Assembly: GCA_037043455.1 (NCBI GenBank)
Contig: JAWPHD010000243.1
Location: forward strand, 218,501 to 282,500
Direction of reading: 5' to 3'
From: Cyrtodaria siliqua
Taxonomy: Eukaryota > Mollusca > Bivalvia > Adapedonta > Hiatellidae
DNA length: 64,000 nucleotides
The position numbers and the translations under genes are program-made. This document shows, in pieces, positions 44,318 through 56,300 of the stretch; position 1 is the first letter of the stretch, and each line of letters starts with the position of its first letter. The notes beneath the pieces are model-generated. The model saw nothing but the letters and a program-made list of their open reading frames with translations. It was not told the DNA's origin and ran no database searches.

Positions 44318-45060
44318 TAATAGTTTGTCGTACGATCCAATTTATTGAAACAAGCCCCATAATATTATCACAGCAGTTTTATAATTATCACAGACATATT
44401 TTGGACCAATAGGCAAAACAAACTTTGTACCCGAAAACACCGATCATTATCTCTTTGTGAAAACTAACGTGTATGTGAAAAGTTTTTGGGGTATTAATTA
44501 TATCGGAATAGGTCCGACAGTGCTGACGACCAACGAAAATACTATTTACAAAACCAGTATTTCAAAAACACTAGACGGGAGATAATCCGGAATTAAAATC
44601 TTTCTTTTTCAAAAGCATTATCTCGCTGTCTTTTTTTTTCCAAATAATATAATCCACTTCGAAAGATATTTATGCTTTGTATATTACGGTCAAAATTAAA
44701 CGTGACGAGCCTTATTCTTATGGAATCATTTACTACCCGTTCAAATGTATTCAAATAGCTAAGGTACAAGGTTTATATTGTAATACAACGATATATTGTT
44801 GCATAGAAACATAAACAAAAAACATAATAAAATGCACGCTTAGAAATAGTCATTAAAATAAAACAACCTGTTTTGTATGCACATTTCTAAGTTTATCTTA
44901 ATAAAGAGATGTAATACACTATATGGATAATACATCTACAACAATTGAAATATTATATCTGGCAAGCAATCTAGTACGTTCGACTGAAGTTTTAAAAATA
45001 AAACTCCAACTTAATTTGATTGAGACATTTCCAACTGAATGGTTCACTAAGATAAATACT
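44318..45060 (+). repeat. Segmental duplication, copy 2 (without insertion)
   Basis: It is a direct copy of 42471-43345 with small indels and scattered substitutions. The two start about 1.85 kb apart. Confidence 0.85.
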
Positions 45061-45109
45061 GTAAAGATGTTCACTTGGAAGCAACAAACACAGAACAAGA
45101 GATTCTGAG

Positions 45110-45235
45110 AATATTCCATGGGTATCCGGTGAAGATAGAGGTATAAGTGGTTTTATAGAATTATAATATATACAATTAAAACACTTATACCGAGGGTTGG
45201 AATTCCCTTTCTGAACCGAATACCCATAATACATT
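45110..45235. repeat. Foldback with GGGAATTCCAACCCTCGG arm, copy 2, shortened
   Basis: CATGGGTATCCGGTGAAGAT, TATAAGTG and the right arm ACACTTATACCGAGGGTTGG are kept. Part of the left arm and the loop is missing. Confidence 0.7.
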
Positions 45236-46004
45236 ATTTGTTTTTGCATTTCAAAGACATGTTGTGCGTTGACGACGCCAGCTATTCACGTTTTCCATGT
45301 TTTCCTGCCTACCGGATGTCAGTGTGCGCGTGACTTTTATCTTTATCCATGCAAGAAAAAAGTAGCATACTCGTTTTATTGTGTCAGCTCTTGAGGGGTA
45401 ATGTAAAGTGCAACACCTCTCACGCCTCCTAGCACCGGCTTTAGCGATATTCTACTGATATTCTACTTTAAAGACGAAAATGACAATTCGTTAGATTATA
45501 TAAGAAAAACGTTCAAACTGTTAACGGTTACATAACACGCGATAAAATGTACGTGAAAAAACAACAGGAGAAGAGCTAGGGATACTTGGCTAACTCACCA
45601 GGGTTATGCTCTTTAAGAGCAAGCAACCTTAGTGTAATATAGAGCGTGTGATGTATGGATGAGGAATGACCAACTAGTACTGATGATTATAATCTTGCAC
45701 AAGTATCAGAAAATAATTATAACAATTTCTGTTTTCCATGATGTTCAACACTTCTCTTTATAATCAAATATGGTCCTTCACTAAATGGGTAGACAGAAAA
45801 TATGTTTTATTGGATGGTATAGCTGATAGCATATATTACATGCTTATCAAACATTTGTGCATTTTTATAAAAATAAAAATTAGATAAAAAAAGAATGATG
45901 CTAAGAAAACGTCAACATATAATTTGGTGAATACCCGAGTCCGTTTACATATGTTACCGTGTACAATTAACTGGCGGACGGGCGGCTTTGAAGTAGAATA
46001 CCGC

Positions 46005-46150
46005 TTAAGCCGGTGCTAGGGAGTGTGGGAGGTGTTGCTTCTTTCATTACTTCTCATGAACAGACTCAATAAAACCGAGTCTGTTGCTTTATTCTCTTAT
46101 TTATGTTTGTTGCTCCCAAAGGTCACCTTAATCAGTATTTATACAGTATT
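46005..46150 (+). repeat. Copy of the ACAGACTCAAT hairpin repeat
   Basis: CGCTTAAGCCGGTGCTAGGG, then CATGAACAGACTCAATAAAA, CCGAGTCTGTTGC and CAGTATTTAT. It is the same family as at 21590-21840. Confidence 0.7.
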
Positions 46151-46379
46151 CATAACAGTTTAAGACGGTAACAATCTAATATTTACTTAAATGCAAAGCA
46201 TTTCAATGTATAATAACAGTAATACAAACAATCACATTATAAAACTATTAATCTAACACGGGTTTTTAAAATACTCAGTGGTGAGTGGTTATTGAAGGAG
46301 GGGGTAATTTGTCTATCAAATATTTCTGACGTCACGTACGTTAACCGTTAAAAGTCATTATAAATGACAGGAAAGAGGT

Positions 46380-46790
46380 AAACTGTTGAGACGTCATTTT
46401 AAACGTCTGCTGCGAAACTACAATGCTGATAAATGCGTTATTTTAAGCTACGTCACATTCTAAATTCGCATTTAAATAACCTAATCATGAAGCTGCATAT
46501 TGTTCTCGTTTGATGTTGTGAAACGAGCATATAATGTGTTGTGAGAATTGGTTTGTATTGTGTTAACTCTCTCAACAAACTGCGTATTATGATACATACA
46601 AACCCATGTCAGATAACAAATAATATATTTTCCGCGGGTTTATATTGTGTGTTATCAAGACCTGGTGTTTGGGACTTGAAACACATCGAAACCGCAGAAC
46701 TGCGGCCCTTGGTATCGATGACCTTCAAGTTCCACCCATTAGGTATAGCTCTGGGACAATATAAACTCGCTGGAATTATTGTATTTCTTG
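46380..46790 (+). mobile_element. MITE-like element ending in a foldback, copy 2
   Basis: It is homologous to 37460-37870. The hairpin part reads CCGCGGGTTTATATTGTG, GGGACTTGAAACACATCGA and the matching right arm to about 46785. Confidence 0.75.
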
Positions 46791-47023
46791 CAATATTACT
46801 CGCTGGTTCTATTGTATTTCAGAACATAACATCTAGTGTAAATTGTACATAAACATAAAACACCTGAATGATTAACATATTCTTAAGCTGGAAAGAGGCG
46901 TTTCACGCCAGTGATGCAGTATTCACATAGTGACGTGTTACAGCATTCATCTGCAATCGTTATTCGTTTCTCCGTAATTTTCGCAAAAACATAGATCATA
47001 ACACTTGCGTAATCACGCAACAT

Positions 47024-47029
47024 TTTATT
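47024..47029 (-). promoter_or_regulatory. Possible polyadenylation signal of the EGF-Ig gene
   Basis: AATAAA on the minus strand, about 135 nt after the stop codon at 47163-47165. The position is reasonable, but AATAAA is frequent in AT-rich DNA. Confidence 0.4.
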
Positions 47030-47162
47030 TAACCCCCAGCTATCAACACTGAAATGAGCGTTCTCCTGAACATTTGTTTCGTACGATAAACCAATGTTTA
47101 AGATCCCGTGTATTCTTGAACATACAGTATGTTTGTATCGCCGTTTAGCAGATTGTTTCACT

Positions 47163-47367
47163 TTACACATTATTCGGGATTTCCTTAGCATGGGTGTCAC
47201 CTGAGTGAGGGTTAACCGTTACAGGCCATGCCCATTTCGTATTAGATGGCGACATGTCATGATCTGTAGCCGTCAGGACTCCACCGAAGATGGGGTTTTG
47301 TGAGGTTGGCCGAATCATGTTCTTGTTGACGAAGCTTCCACCTGTCTTTGTGTTTCGAGCTTTGAGT
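47163..47367 (-). CDS. Cytoplasmic tail exon and stop
   Basis: It begins LKARNTKTGGSFVNKNMIRP and ends HSGDTHAKEIPNNV before TAA at 47163-47165. The tail contains SQNPIFGG, an NPxF sequence of the kind bound by PTB domains or endocytic adaptors (suggestive only). It shows no kinase or ITIM motif. Confidence 0.88.
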
Positions 47368-50300
47368 CTTGAAATTATAAAAAAAAACAATATAACATAT
47401 GTATTATAATAAGCAACTATAATAAATACTGAAAAGGAGATAACTTGAAAGCAACAACCACAAATAAGAGAAAACATTAGCAGACGCGAGTCCACAACCA
47501 CAAGTACCAGCGTTCGCGGTATTCTACTATTCCACAGACAGATTTCCCAATGGACAAGAAAGTAATAACACTAATGATCGTTATCGGTGCGACGTTTTAC
47601 AGCCGCCACAAAGCACTACACAAACAATATTAAGAATGGGTGCATTTGCATACCAATTGATCAACATTAACCAGGATCTCGACCATTACCGATACATATT
47701 TTGCCTAGGTATATTTTTTATTTGATATCATTGCCATTACCATTTCCAAGACTGTAATTATGTTCGAAAGGTATCATCAGAACCAACCTGTATAGACATG
47801 GTAGATGAAAATTAGTTTTAATTCTTATTTTAAAAATCTGAAAACAAATGAGCGTTTTACCTTTCATGTTTCTTCCACATCAAGAGGGCGACAGCAGTAA
47901 TAACAGCAATAACAACAGCGGCGAACACACAAAGCGATATAATCAGGGCCACATTTGCTAAATACTCTGAAATAAAAAGAGTAGGACATAAGAAATTTGG
48001 AATTCGCCGAACTCTATAAATACCAAAAAAATATTTGCAGACTGATTGAGACTGTTCATGATTGGTAGCGACAAATGGTTGCTACTGTTCACGTCCTCTA
48101 GTCCCGGGTTGAGCTGAACTATAAAATGTATTTAAAATCTCATTAGTACGAAACCATTATCATAAAAGTATGATAATGGACCTTTCGAAGCGGCCGAGCA
48201 CGACACATACGAAATATTGCAGTCTCGGTTTGAATGAGACTGTTCATGAGCGGTAGTGAAATATGCTATCTACCGCTCACGCCCTAGTCTTTTTACTGCT
48301 TTTATTTATCCTCTGCAGCATGCTATTCTGCTAAATTCTATAGTAGCCATAGAGTGTAGAATTATAAGTTACATACCAACAAGATGAGAGATATTGCATG
48401 GTAACCATATAAGCTTTGATGAGTTTGGTACAAGCACGACTAGCAGAAAGAAATTATCTGGGTCAAATGACAATCGAATGTGAAAAAATTACTATCGATA
48501 TTTGAGGTCAGTTCGATTAGTTTTAGATTGGTAGAGGCAATCGGCACACTACTGGACCCATGATCGAACAGTTGTGGGCTCGATCCCCGTCATTTTCATA
48601 TGTGTTGTGTCCCTGAGCAAGACGTTTTATCTGCATTTGCTTACTACTGGTTCTACCCAGGAACACATTAAGTATGATTAAAATAAGTTCGCAGAGCTTT
48701 CATTAGAATCGATGTAAAATGAGTAAGTTTAAACTAATCGGCACATCACTACGGTAATTCTTAAATTCCTGAATTGTCGTACCTTTTGTTCAATTATATT
48801 GCTTTTCTGGTTTCTGCCAAGTCATCCTTGGTGGCATCCTGTGTTTTTTATATTCACATAAACATGACAACTTAGTTTTACTTATAAGGCCTATACGAGC
48901 GATCTTGTTTGTGAGATGATACAGGATGATGGGAATTTGTTTATATATATTACCTCATTACATAGGACAGGAGTGAGGTTTGGTGCACCATAGAATCCAG
49001 TTTAAATACACAGCGGCCGTTTTGTCACTGACATTTCTAAAACGGTTCTGGTTTATGTTTGTGATGTTTCACACTTTACAAAATGCATATATGTATTCGT
49101 TTCTTTAAATGGTTATTATTTATTGTACCAAAGGTTAATTTAATTGAATAAAAGTGTCTCTAGCCTTCAATAATCTCACATTTACAATCTCTATAGGCAC
49201 AAACATATGTGTATCTAAATGTTATCCAATATTAAGCCATCGATTGAAAGTGAAATCTATTTTACGGGTATAAAAGTCGATTATTTGTAGTAAATAAATT
49301 CTAGTAAAAATAATCAATATCGGATTCAGTGGGAAATATATTAAGAAAACATACTAAACACTGATTTTAAATTAAAGCTAGAAAAGTATAAATATAAAAT
49401 AAACCGGTACAGTACCTGATACGTCCGTGGACTCATCCCTGGGAATGAATGCTGAAATATACATGGCAAATGATTAGACTAACGTGCAATGTAAATATTG
49501 TCCTAAAAAGTAAATAAAAAGAAACGTCTATTGTGTACTGTTTATTATATAAGTAGATATAAAAGTCGAACAGGAAATGTAGCATTCATCGACAACAGTT
49601 AACATAAAACGGCCCACCCACAGAGAAACAAGCACTAATTACAAAGACGAATAAAAGGCAAGATATGACATCACAAACAAAATATGCTTGACCATAGGGC
49701 TACCGCCTTGGAACGGTAAATATTGTATTTTGTACCCTTAATGTCTTTATTCTCTTGTTGCATCTGGCTTCTGCCAAGCCTTGAGTACATGCTTTGCGGC
49801 TTTCTGGGCATTTCACATATACATGATCATTTAAGTGTTATACTTTCATTACCTGTTAATGCTACATTGTTTGTTAGAGAATATAACATGACGGAAATAT
49901 CTGTATTTACACGTTTTATTGGGATGATAATAAGGTAAGAGTGAGGTTTAGTGCACACTAGAACCTGGTTTAAACCACAGCGGCCTTTTTGACACTGACC
50001 GTTCCAAAGCGGTAGCCCTATTGTCAACCCGTTTGTGTAATTGATTTCAAATGCCTTGCTTATTAACATTGTTCGTTTCACTGCGTTATTTTGGTTGACT
50101 GTGTTCTGTGAAAGCTACATTCCTTGTTCGACATGTATACCTACATTTGATCAGGAAGGTATTGATCATAAAACAAATAAAAACATAAGTTCAGCTCAAC
50201 ACTGGATTAGAGATGCTTTTTATATTCTGATGGCATAGTTCGCTCTTAATTCAAACATGACATTCTAAAAAAACATGTTTTAGTAACGCTACTTTTAATA

Positions 50301-53300
50301 ACGTTTAACGTGCTGACATGACACTACGACGTTGGTCTAACTATCGCTTAATCCGATGAAGTTACTGTGGCACCCGTTTGTTTTGTACATTTGTGTACGT
50401 TTATGTAGCGGAGGGAGAGGTTTTGGCGGATATAATTTACATTGATGTTAAAGTACATCTTAAGAAAAAAAAAATTGAATCCGAAAATACACGAAGATCA
50501 CGAACATAACGAAAATACGGTACACGGAAAGGCCTAGTGCACTAATGACCGGTTACTTTTAAACATAGCACGCCGTTGACCAGACTGTTTTAAGACCAAA
50601 ATATTCACGTTGTGCAATGTGGATGAAATCTTTACATGTATAGCAAATATATGTTGTCCTAACCTACGTCATGTTAGTATATGTATATCTGTATCTGTAT
50701 TATATATCTGTAGTAATCGTTTCGGCTTAAATGTCTCGTTATTTTGGGATTTCCTCCAATTATGGTTCAATATAATGTATATACTTACATACTATAAACA
50801 TGTACGCATCGTTGGAAGTTAAGTTGGCAACTATGTTTCCCGCAATACACTTGTAGATCGCTTCATCGGCATCTGTTGTGTTTCCAATCACTAATATATC
50901 GGAGTCCTCTTCTACCAAAAGTTCATCATCTTTGTACCACCAGTATCTCGGGAGTGGATCAGCAGTCACATGGCATCGTATCGACGCTTCCGTACCACGT
51001 ACAACTGTCTGGTTGACTAAAGAAACAACGAATCGTGGAGGTTGTGAACAGAATAAATTCAGATCAGACAAAAGTCTCAAATATGCGTCTATTGAATCAG
51101 ATTTATTGAAAACACTGTCAATAGTTTGGGACGAATTTTCAAAAAGCTCCAAAATATTGTCCTCCAAGTGAGATATGGCATTCTCAATGTCTGTTATGTT
51201 AGGATGAGCTTCTTCTGCAGTATACAGATCGTATAGGGTGGTAATTGCGAGAAATACACAATCGCGAAAATCGACACATTCAGTCTTTTTAAAGTAGTCA
51301 TTTGTTACGTTTTCCATTGCTAGTAGCCATTGGTTTAATATTTGGGTTGGGTCTATCGATGTGAGTTCAGTATCCACATTTTCCTTTGCAAAGTCTGCAG
51401 CAGAGACAACTTCTATAAGAAGAGGGTCAGTCGACATAGAACTTTTGGCTTCTTCAAGGGCATTTTCTAGTTCCTCTCTGGTCAAGTTATAATCGGTCAT
51501 TGCATATTCTATACCAATACCAGCGTTGTCCAATGTCATGTTCTCTGCTAGATTATTGATGTTATATTCGTTCAGTTGTGTCTTATAGAGTGAGACTTCA
51601 TCTAGGTAAAATTTAGTTTCGTTTGCTATTTCAAATAAAATGTTAAATGTATCTTGTAGAAATGATTGAATCTTGGTAAGTGCGGTGCATTTGCTTTCGA
51701 ATAGCAGAACTCTGTTATCATAATCATCCATAACTGATGCATTGAATCCTTGTGTGTTGCTAACGATGTCGATTGTTTCGTTTACTAAACTATCAGTGGC
51801 ATTTAAAATGCCCTGTTCAGGTTCAGACTGTCGGATATTGCGGATCAACATATGCATTCTTGATGATGCGTCAAATACAATGTCTCGTCTTTTACGTCCA
51901 CTAATCAAGCCCCCAAATCCCTTCATAATAGTGTTTATTGTGGCTTTAGCTGCTTGCCAAATGCTTTGTAACGGGTTGAGAAAATTTATACGCATTGTAA
52001 CAGTTTTCCATCCCAACTTAAACGCATTGACGTCGCAAAATATGTCAAAGACTGACAAATCTGTAGTTGATATCTCAACATTAAAGCCACAATTTCTAAC
52101 ATCTAAAATGTTTTTCAAGCCATGGTCAATAACAAATTCCAGAACCTGAACCGCAGCTCCGACTACGATCTTTACTGCCTCCAGTGCTATTTTAGCAAGT
52201 TCCAGAACCCCCTTTGCCCCTTCAAGGCTTACTATTGCTATATCAAGAACACCTTCCGCAAGAGTGAGAACAACTCTAGATTTATCAACAACGAATTCCG
52301 CTAATGATAGTGCTGCTTTTGCGATATCAAATGCAAGCATAGGAATCCGAACAAATATCTGTGCAGCTTCCAATGCAACATATGCAATCAACCGAATACC
52401 TCTACAAACAAGATTAGATGCAAGACAAAATGGATCCGGGAAACTTATCCAGCAGCGTTTGAACTTACAGCAAGGATACCATATTTTTATAAACAATAAT
52501 TTTTTAGAACACCATCTGCATTTTAGTCCTGGAATGCAAATTTGTCTACAAGTTTTTATTTGACATAAATTGTTCACCTTTCGCTGAGCATTTTCCAGTG
52601 CTTTAAGAGCAGTTTCAAACGGACCCTTAGCATCTTCTAATTTACTCTTAGCAGATTCAAGAGATTCAATTGCTGAATCAAATGCAACATTTGCCTTTTG
52701 AACAGTAGCTTTTTTCTCATTAAGCCAATCTTGTGCTTTTGTTATGCCTGTTTGAGCAAAACTGAGACCTTGTTGTGCTTGATTTATTCGTTTCTCTGCT
52801 TCATTAGATATCAGTCGCACAACCGTTTTCAAAGCATCGAGATAGCTATCTTGGAATGATGTGCTAACTGTTTGTGTTTGTCGTTTCCTTCTGGCCTTTG
52901 CAACAAGTCGTCCTTGTAGTTTGAAAACTAGATCATTCCATTCCTTCCCGAATTCCGCTGAAACATCAATCTGTGCCAGAAATATTCCCCAAATGTTTCC
53001 TTCAAAATAGAAATTAATACCATTTTCACTAATTAAAAGATCCCCAGTTGCTCTTATACCAAGTAAGTTTATATATGCCGTAAATTGTAGTAATACTTTC
53101 TTTGTGTCAATACCGAAAGCACCGCCAACACCGAACCCTACATCAACTTTCAAGAACTTTCCGAGCTTCATTTCTGTGGAAACCGTTCCAAGAAAACGAG
53201 CAGCCTTTTCGCCTTGTAAAAGATTGTATATTTTATCAAATCTACTACATTGTCCTAAGCTGTTGGAATACACAAATTCCAGGTCCACGCCAAATAATTT

Positions 53301-56300
53301 TAGTCCCAATATAGAGAGTGTTGTTGTGTATTTCAGTCCAAATCCATCGTAATCTCCAACTGCGCTACTTACTTGTCTTGTCAATTTATTGACTGCAGTG
53401 TCGACGTTCTTCAGAATAGTTGCAGTTTCATTTGCAATAAATGACGTAAAACTGTCTTGCACAACATCTACATGAAACTCGATGAAATCCAAAAAGTTAT
53501 GAACAGCATTTTCCGTTTCTTTAGCTTTGTCCCAAACTTCTTTTAAAACATTCACTACATTAATTATTTGGCCATGTTTAATGTTATCTAAATTAACTGA
53601 AACCGTTTCCTTGAAATTGTCTAAAACACCATTTACCTTCGACAGTAGCGATTTAGTCTCGTTTGAAAGCAAATCGCCAAATTGGTCAATTGACACTTTA
53701 AGAAAACTAACTAATCTTTGTATTCTATCGTCAAGCTGAATAATATCATTTTCAATATTAATTTTCATATCATCTGTTATCTGTGCCGCTGGGTCTGTCG
53801 TAAAGTATGCATAAATGGTGTGTGTATTATCAAATACCCAATCTCCTAGAATGGGAACATTCTGAAATGGATTTATTCGCAGCATGAGCGACATAAATAC
53901 TCCTGGAGGATTTGCGACGTCTCCACACCACTGTCTCGATTGAGATCCTGGAAAACAACACATAAAACTTTAAAAATATAGAACTATTAATGCTTAATTA
54001 ATTATTGATAATCCATATGACAGTTTCATTTTGACATGTTTATGTATATTTAAGGAAAAAATAAACATAACTCGGGAATTTTCGCTGTATAATTTATATA
54101 CTACACAATGAATTCCATGTAATATTTCAAAGAAATCCCAAGATGCTTGTTTGTTGTTGTTTTTTTAAAAGAAAAGTGTTGCAGCTAGTCAGAGAGAGGG
54201 CAAAACTGTGCTGTTGCAGACATTTTAATCACAGTACACTTTGTAACACGAAATTCATAAATGTCGAAGTTATGCTTTGAAAATATGAACCATTTTATTT
54301 AATGTATATATATATATAAACAGTAAAAATATAATTTGTTTTATCTTAATCATAAAAAACACTGTTTCATTGGAAAGTATATAATACATATGTTTTACGT
54401 ACCTCCAACAGACATGTAAACATTTACATTCAAAGTAATCAAGTCCAGGGACAGGTTGTATGCGTTACCGAACAGTTTCATCTTGAGGACAAGTGCTGCA
54501 TGTACATTAACCAGCAGGTTCCACTCATCAAGGAACATTGCTGTTACTATCTAAAACAGATAAACAGGTCCTACATTATAAAATATCTGGAGTTGCAAAC
54601 AATTTGGACAGAATGTTTTAGAATCGGTTTAAATACAATACTAATTATGGTATTGTCTTTGTCATTTCACTGTTTTAAAGGCAAACATGATAGCTAATAC
54701 ATGATATTTAATTTGGATAGAATAATCCTATAATTATTTATCTATTGTGCGTGTGTGCGTGTATATGTGTGTGTTATTGTGTATCAAGAAGTCTTGCTTT
54801 TACTGCATCTTCGTGAGTGTTTGCCTGTATGTGTTACATATATGTATCACTTTCACCATCGATATCATACCCGGTCTGGACTTGGTACCGATAGAAACAT
54901 ATCTGCTCCACCCTCAACTCTAAAGTAACCAGCCTCTTTAATTACATCTCCGCCTATCCACAGGCTTGCTCTATCACTGATCATCCTGGAATGCAAATTA
55001 CAAACTAAGCATTAAACTCTAACACGGGTGTTCTTCACGGATGGTCAGCTGTGCATAAATGCAGCTTTCACAAATAAAGAAAATATATTAAACGAATTTG
55101 CAATCAATGCAAGTTAAAGGCTAACTGCCATATTAATATATTAAAATCGATAGCGTTTTTTTTATTTAAACCATAAACGGTACACTGACTCTGCCTTGTC
55201 TAACGACGGGAATTTTAAACGGAATTGCAGGACAGTTCGTCACTTCCCATGCAATAATTACCATCTCGTAAAAGGACAGTGTTTGTTTATAAATAATACC
55301 TACCACAAACACAACCACACAACATGAAATAATTGGATAAAAACAAATGTTTCGAGGACAAGATACCGTCAAACAGTCCTTTAAGCACTTCGACATTAAT
55401 TGGTAAGACTGAATCAAAAAAAATCGAAAATCTGAAGTAAATATATGTCTCTGTCTCCGTAACTGGTAAGAGTTGCAGAGATATAAATTTCAAATATTTA
55501 AAAGACAATTGGTAGAAATATAAATTTGGTTTTATGTTTATGTTGTTTATGCTTAATAGTATTATAAATGTCAAACAGAAACGCTAGCGTTCACAAAACA
55601 CAGTCAACCAAAAATATGCAATGATAAACAGTTACAAGGACAAAAAGAAACAAACACTACGTGGTCCCGCCTTAGCTTCATTAAGCGATGGGAAAGCTTA
55701 CATAAGCAAGATTTTATAACGGATATTTCGACAATACAACACAGGAAAATGCGATAACCTGTTTAAAATTACCTATTAAGTGTTTTAATTTTACAATATG
55801 CAAACTTTTAAAGCTGAATTTATTTATTTTTTTATTTCATACCCCAGCCAACCCGTTTTCGTTCTTGGAGAAGAGGTTGGATGGAGTTTTAATTTTAAAA
55901 TATGCAATACTCGGACCACGTAATGGTATGTGAGAACATAATCAAAGAAGTTTGACAATATGGGCTCCGCCTTGGAACAAAGGCAAAAGAGCCGATTAAT
56001 ACGACACATATTCATTCGTTGACGTGAATAGATGTAAGAGCGTATACATACTGGTAATGAAAAATATGATCTCCGTTCCAAAAGTCCAGTTGTTGTTCAA
56101 ACGCATTTGGTATTTTAATGCCCTTGACAACCGACAATCCAATCCCTCGAGGTTGTATGATAAGCTTCTGTTGTTCCTTAAAGTTCTTGAATACTTCTAG
56201 CTCGGTCAACATGTTTCGAGATTCTTCTGGCACCATAAGGAATATCGAGCCCCCATAGTCGTGACATAGGTCAACGATAAGGCAGAACTTTCTACCGTTC

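Noticed and set aside
52264..52563. Plus-strand frames across 50.8-53.8 kb
   Set aside because: They are shadows of the 3.2-kb exon on the other strand; the minus frame has splice borders, an Ig domain and continuous phase.
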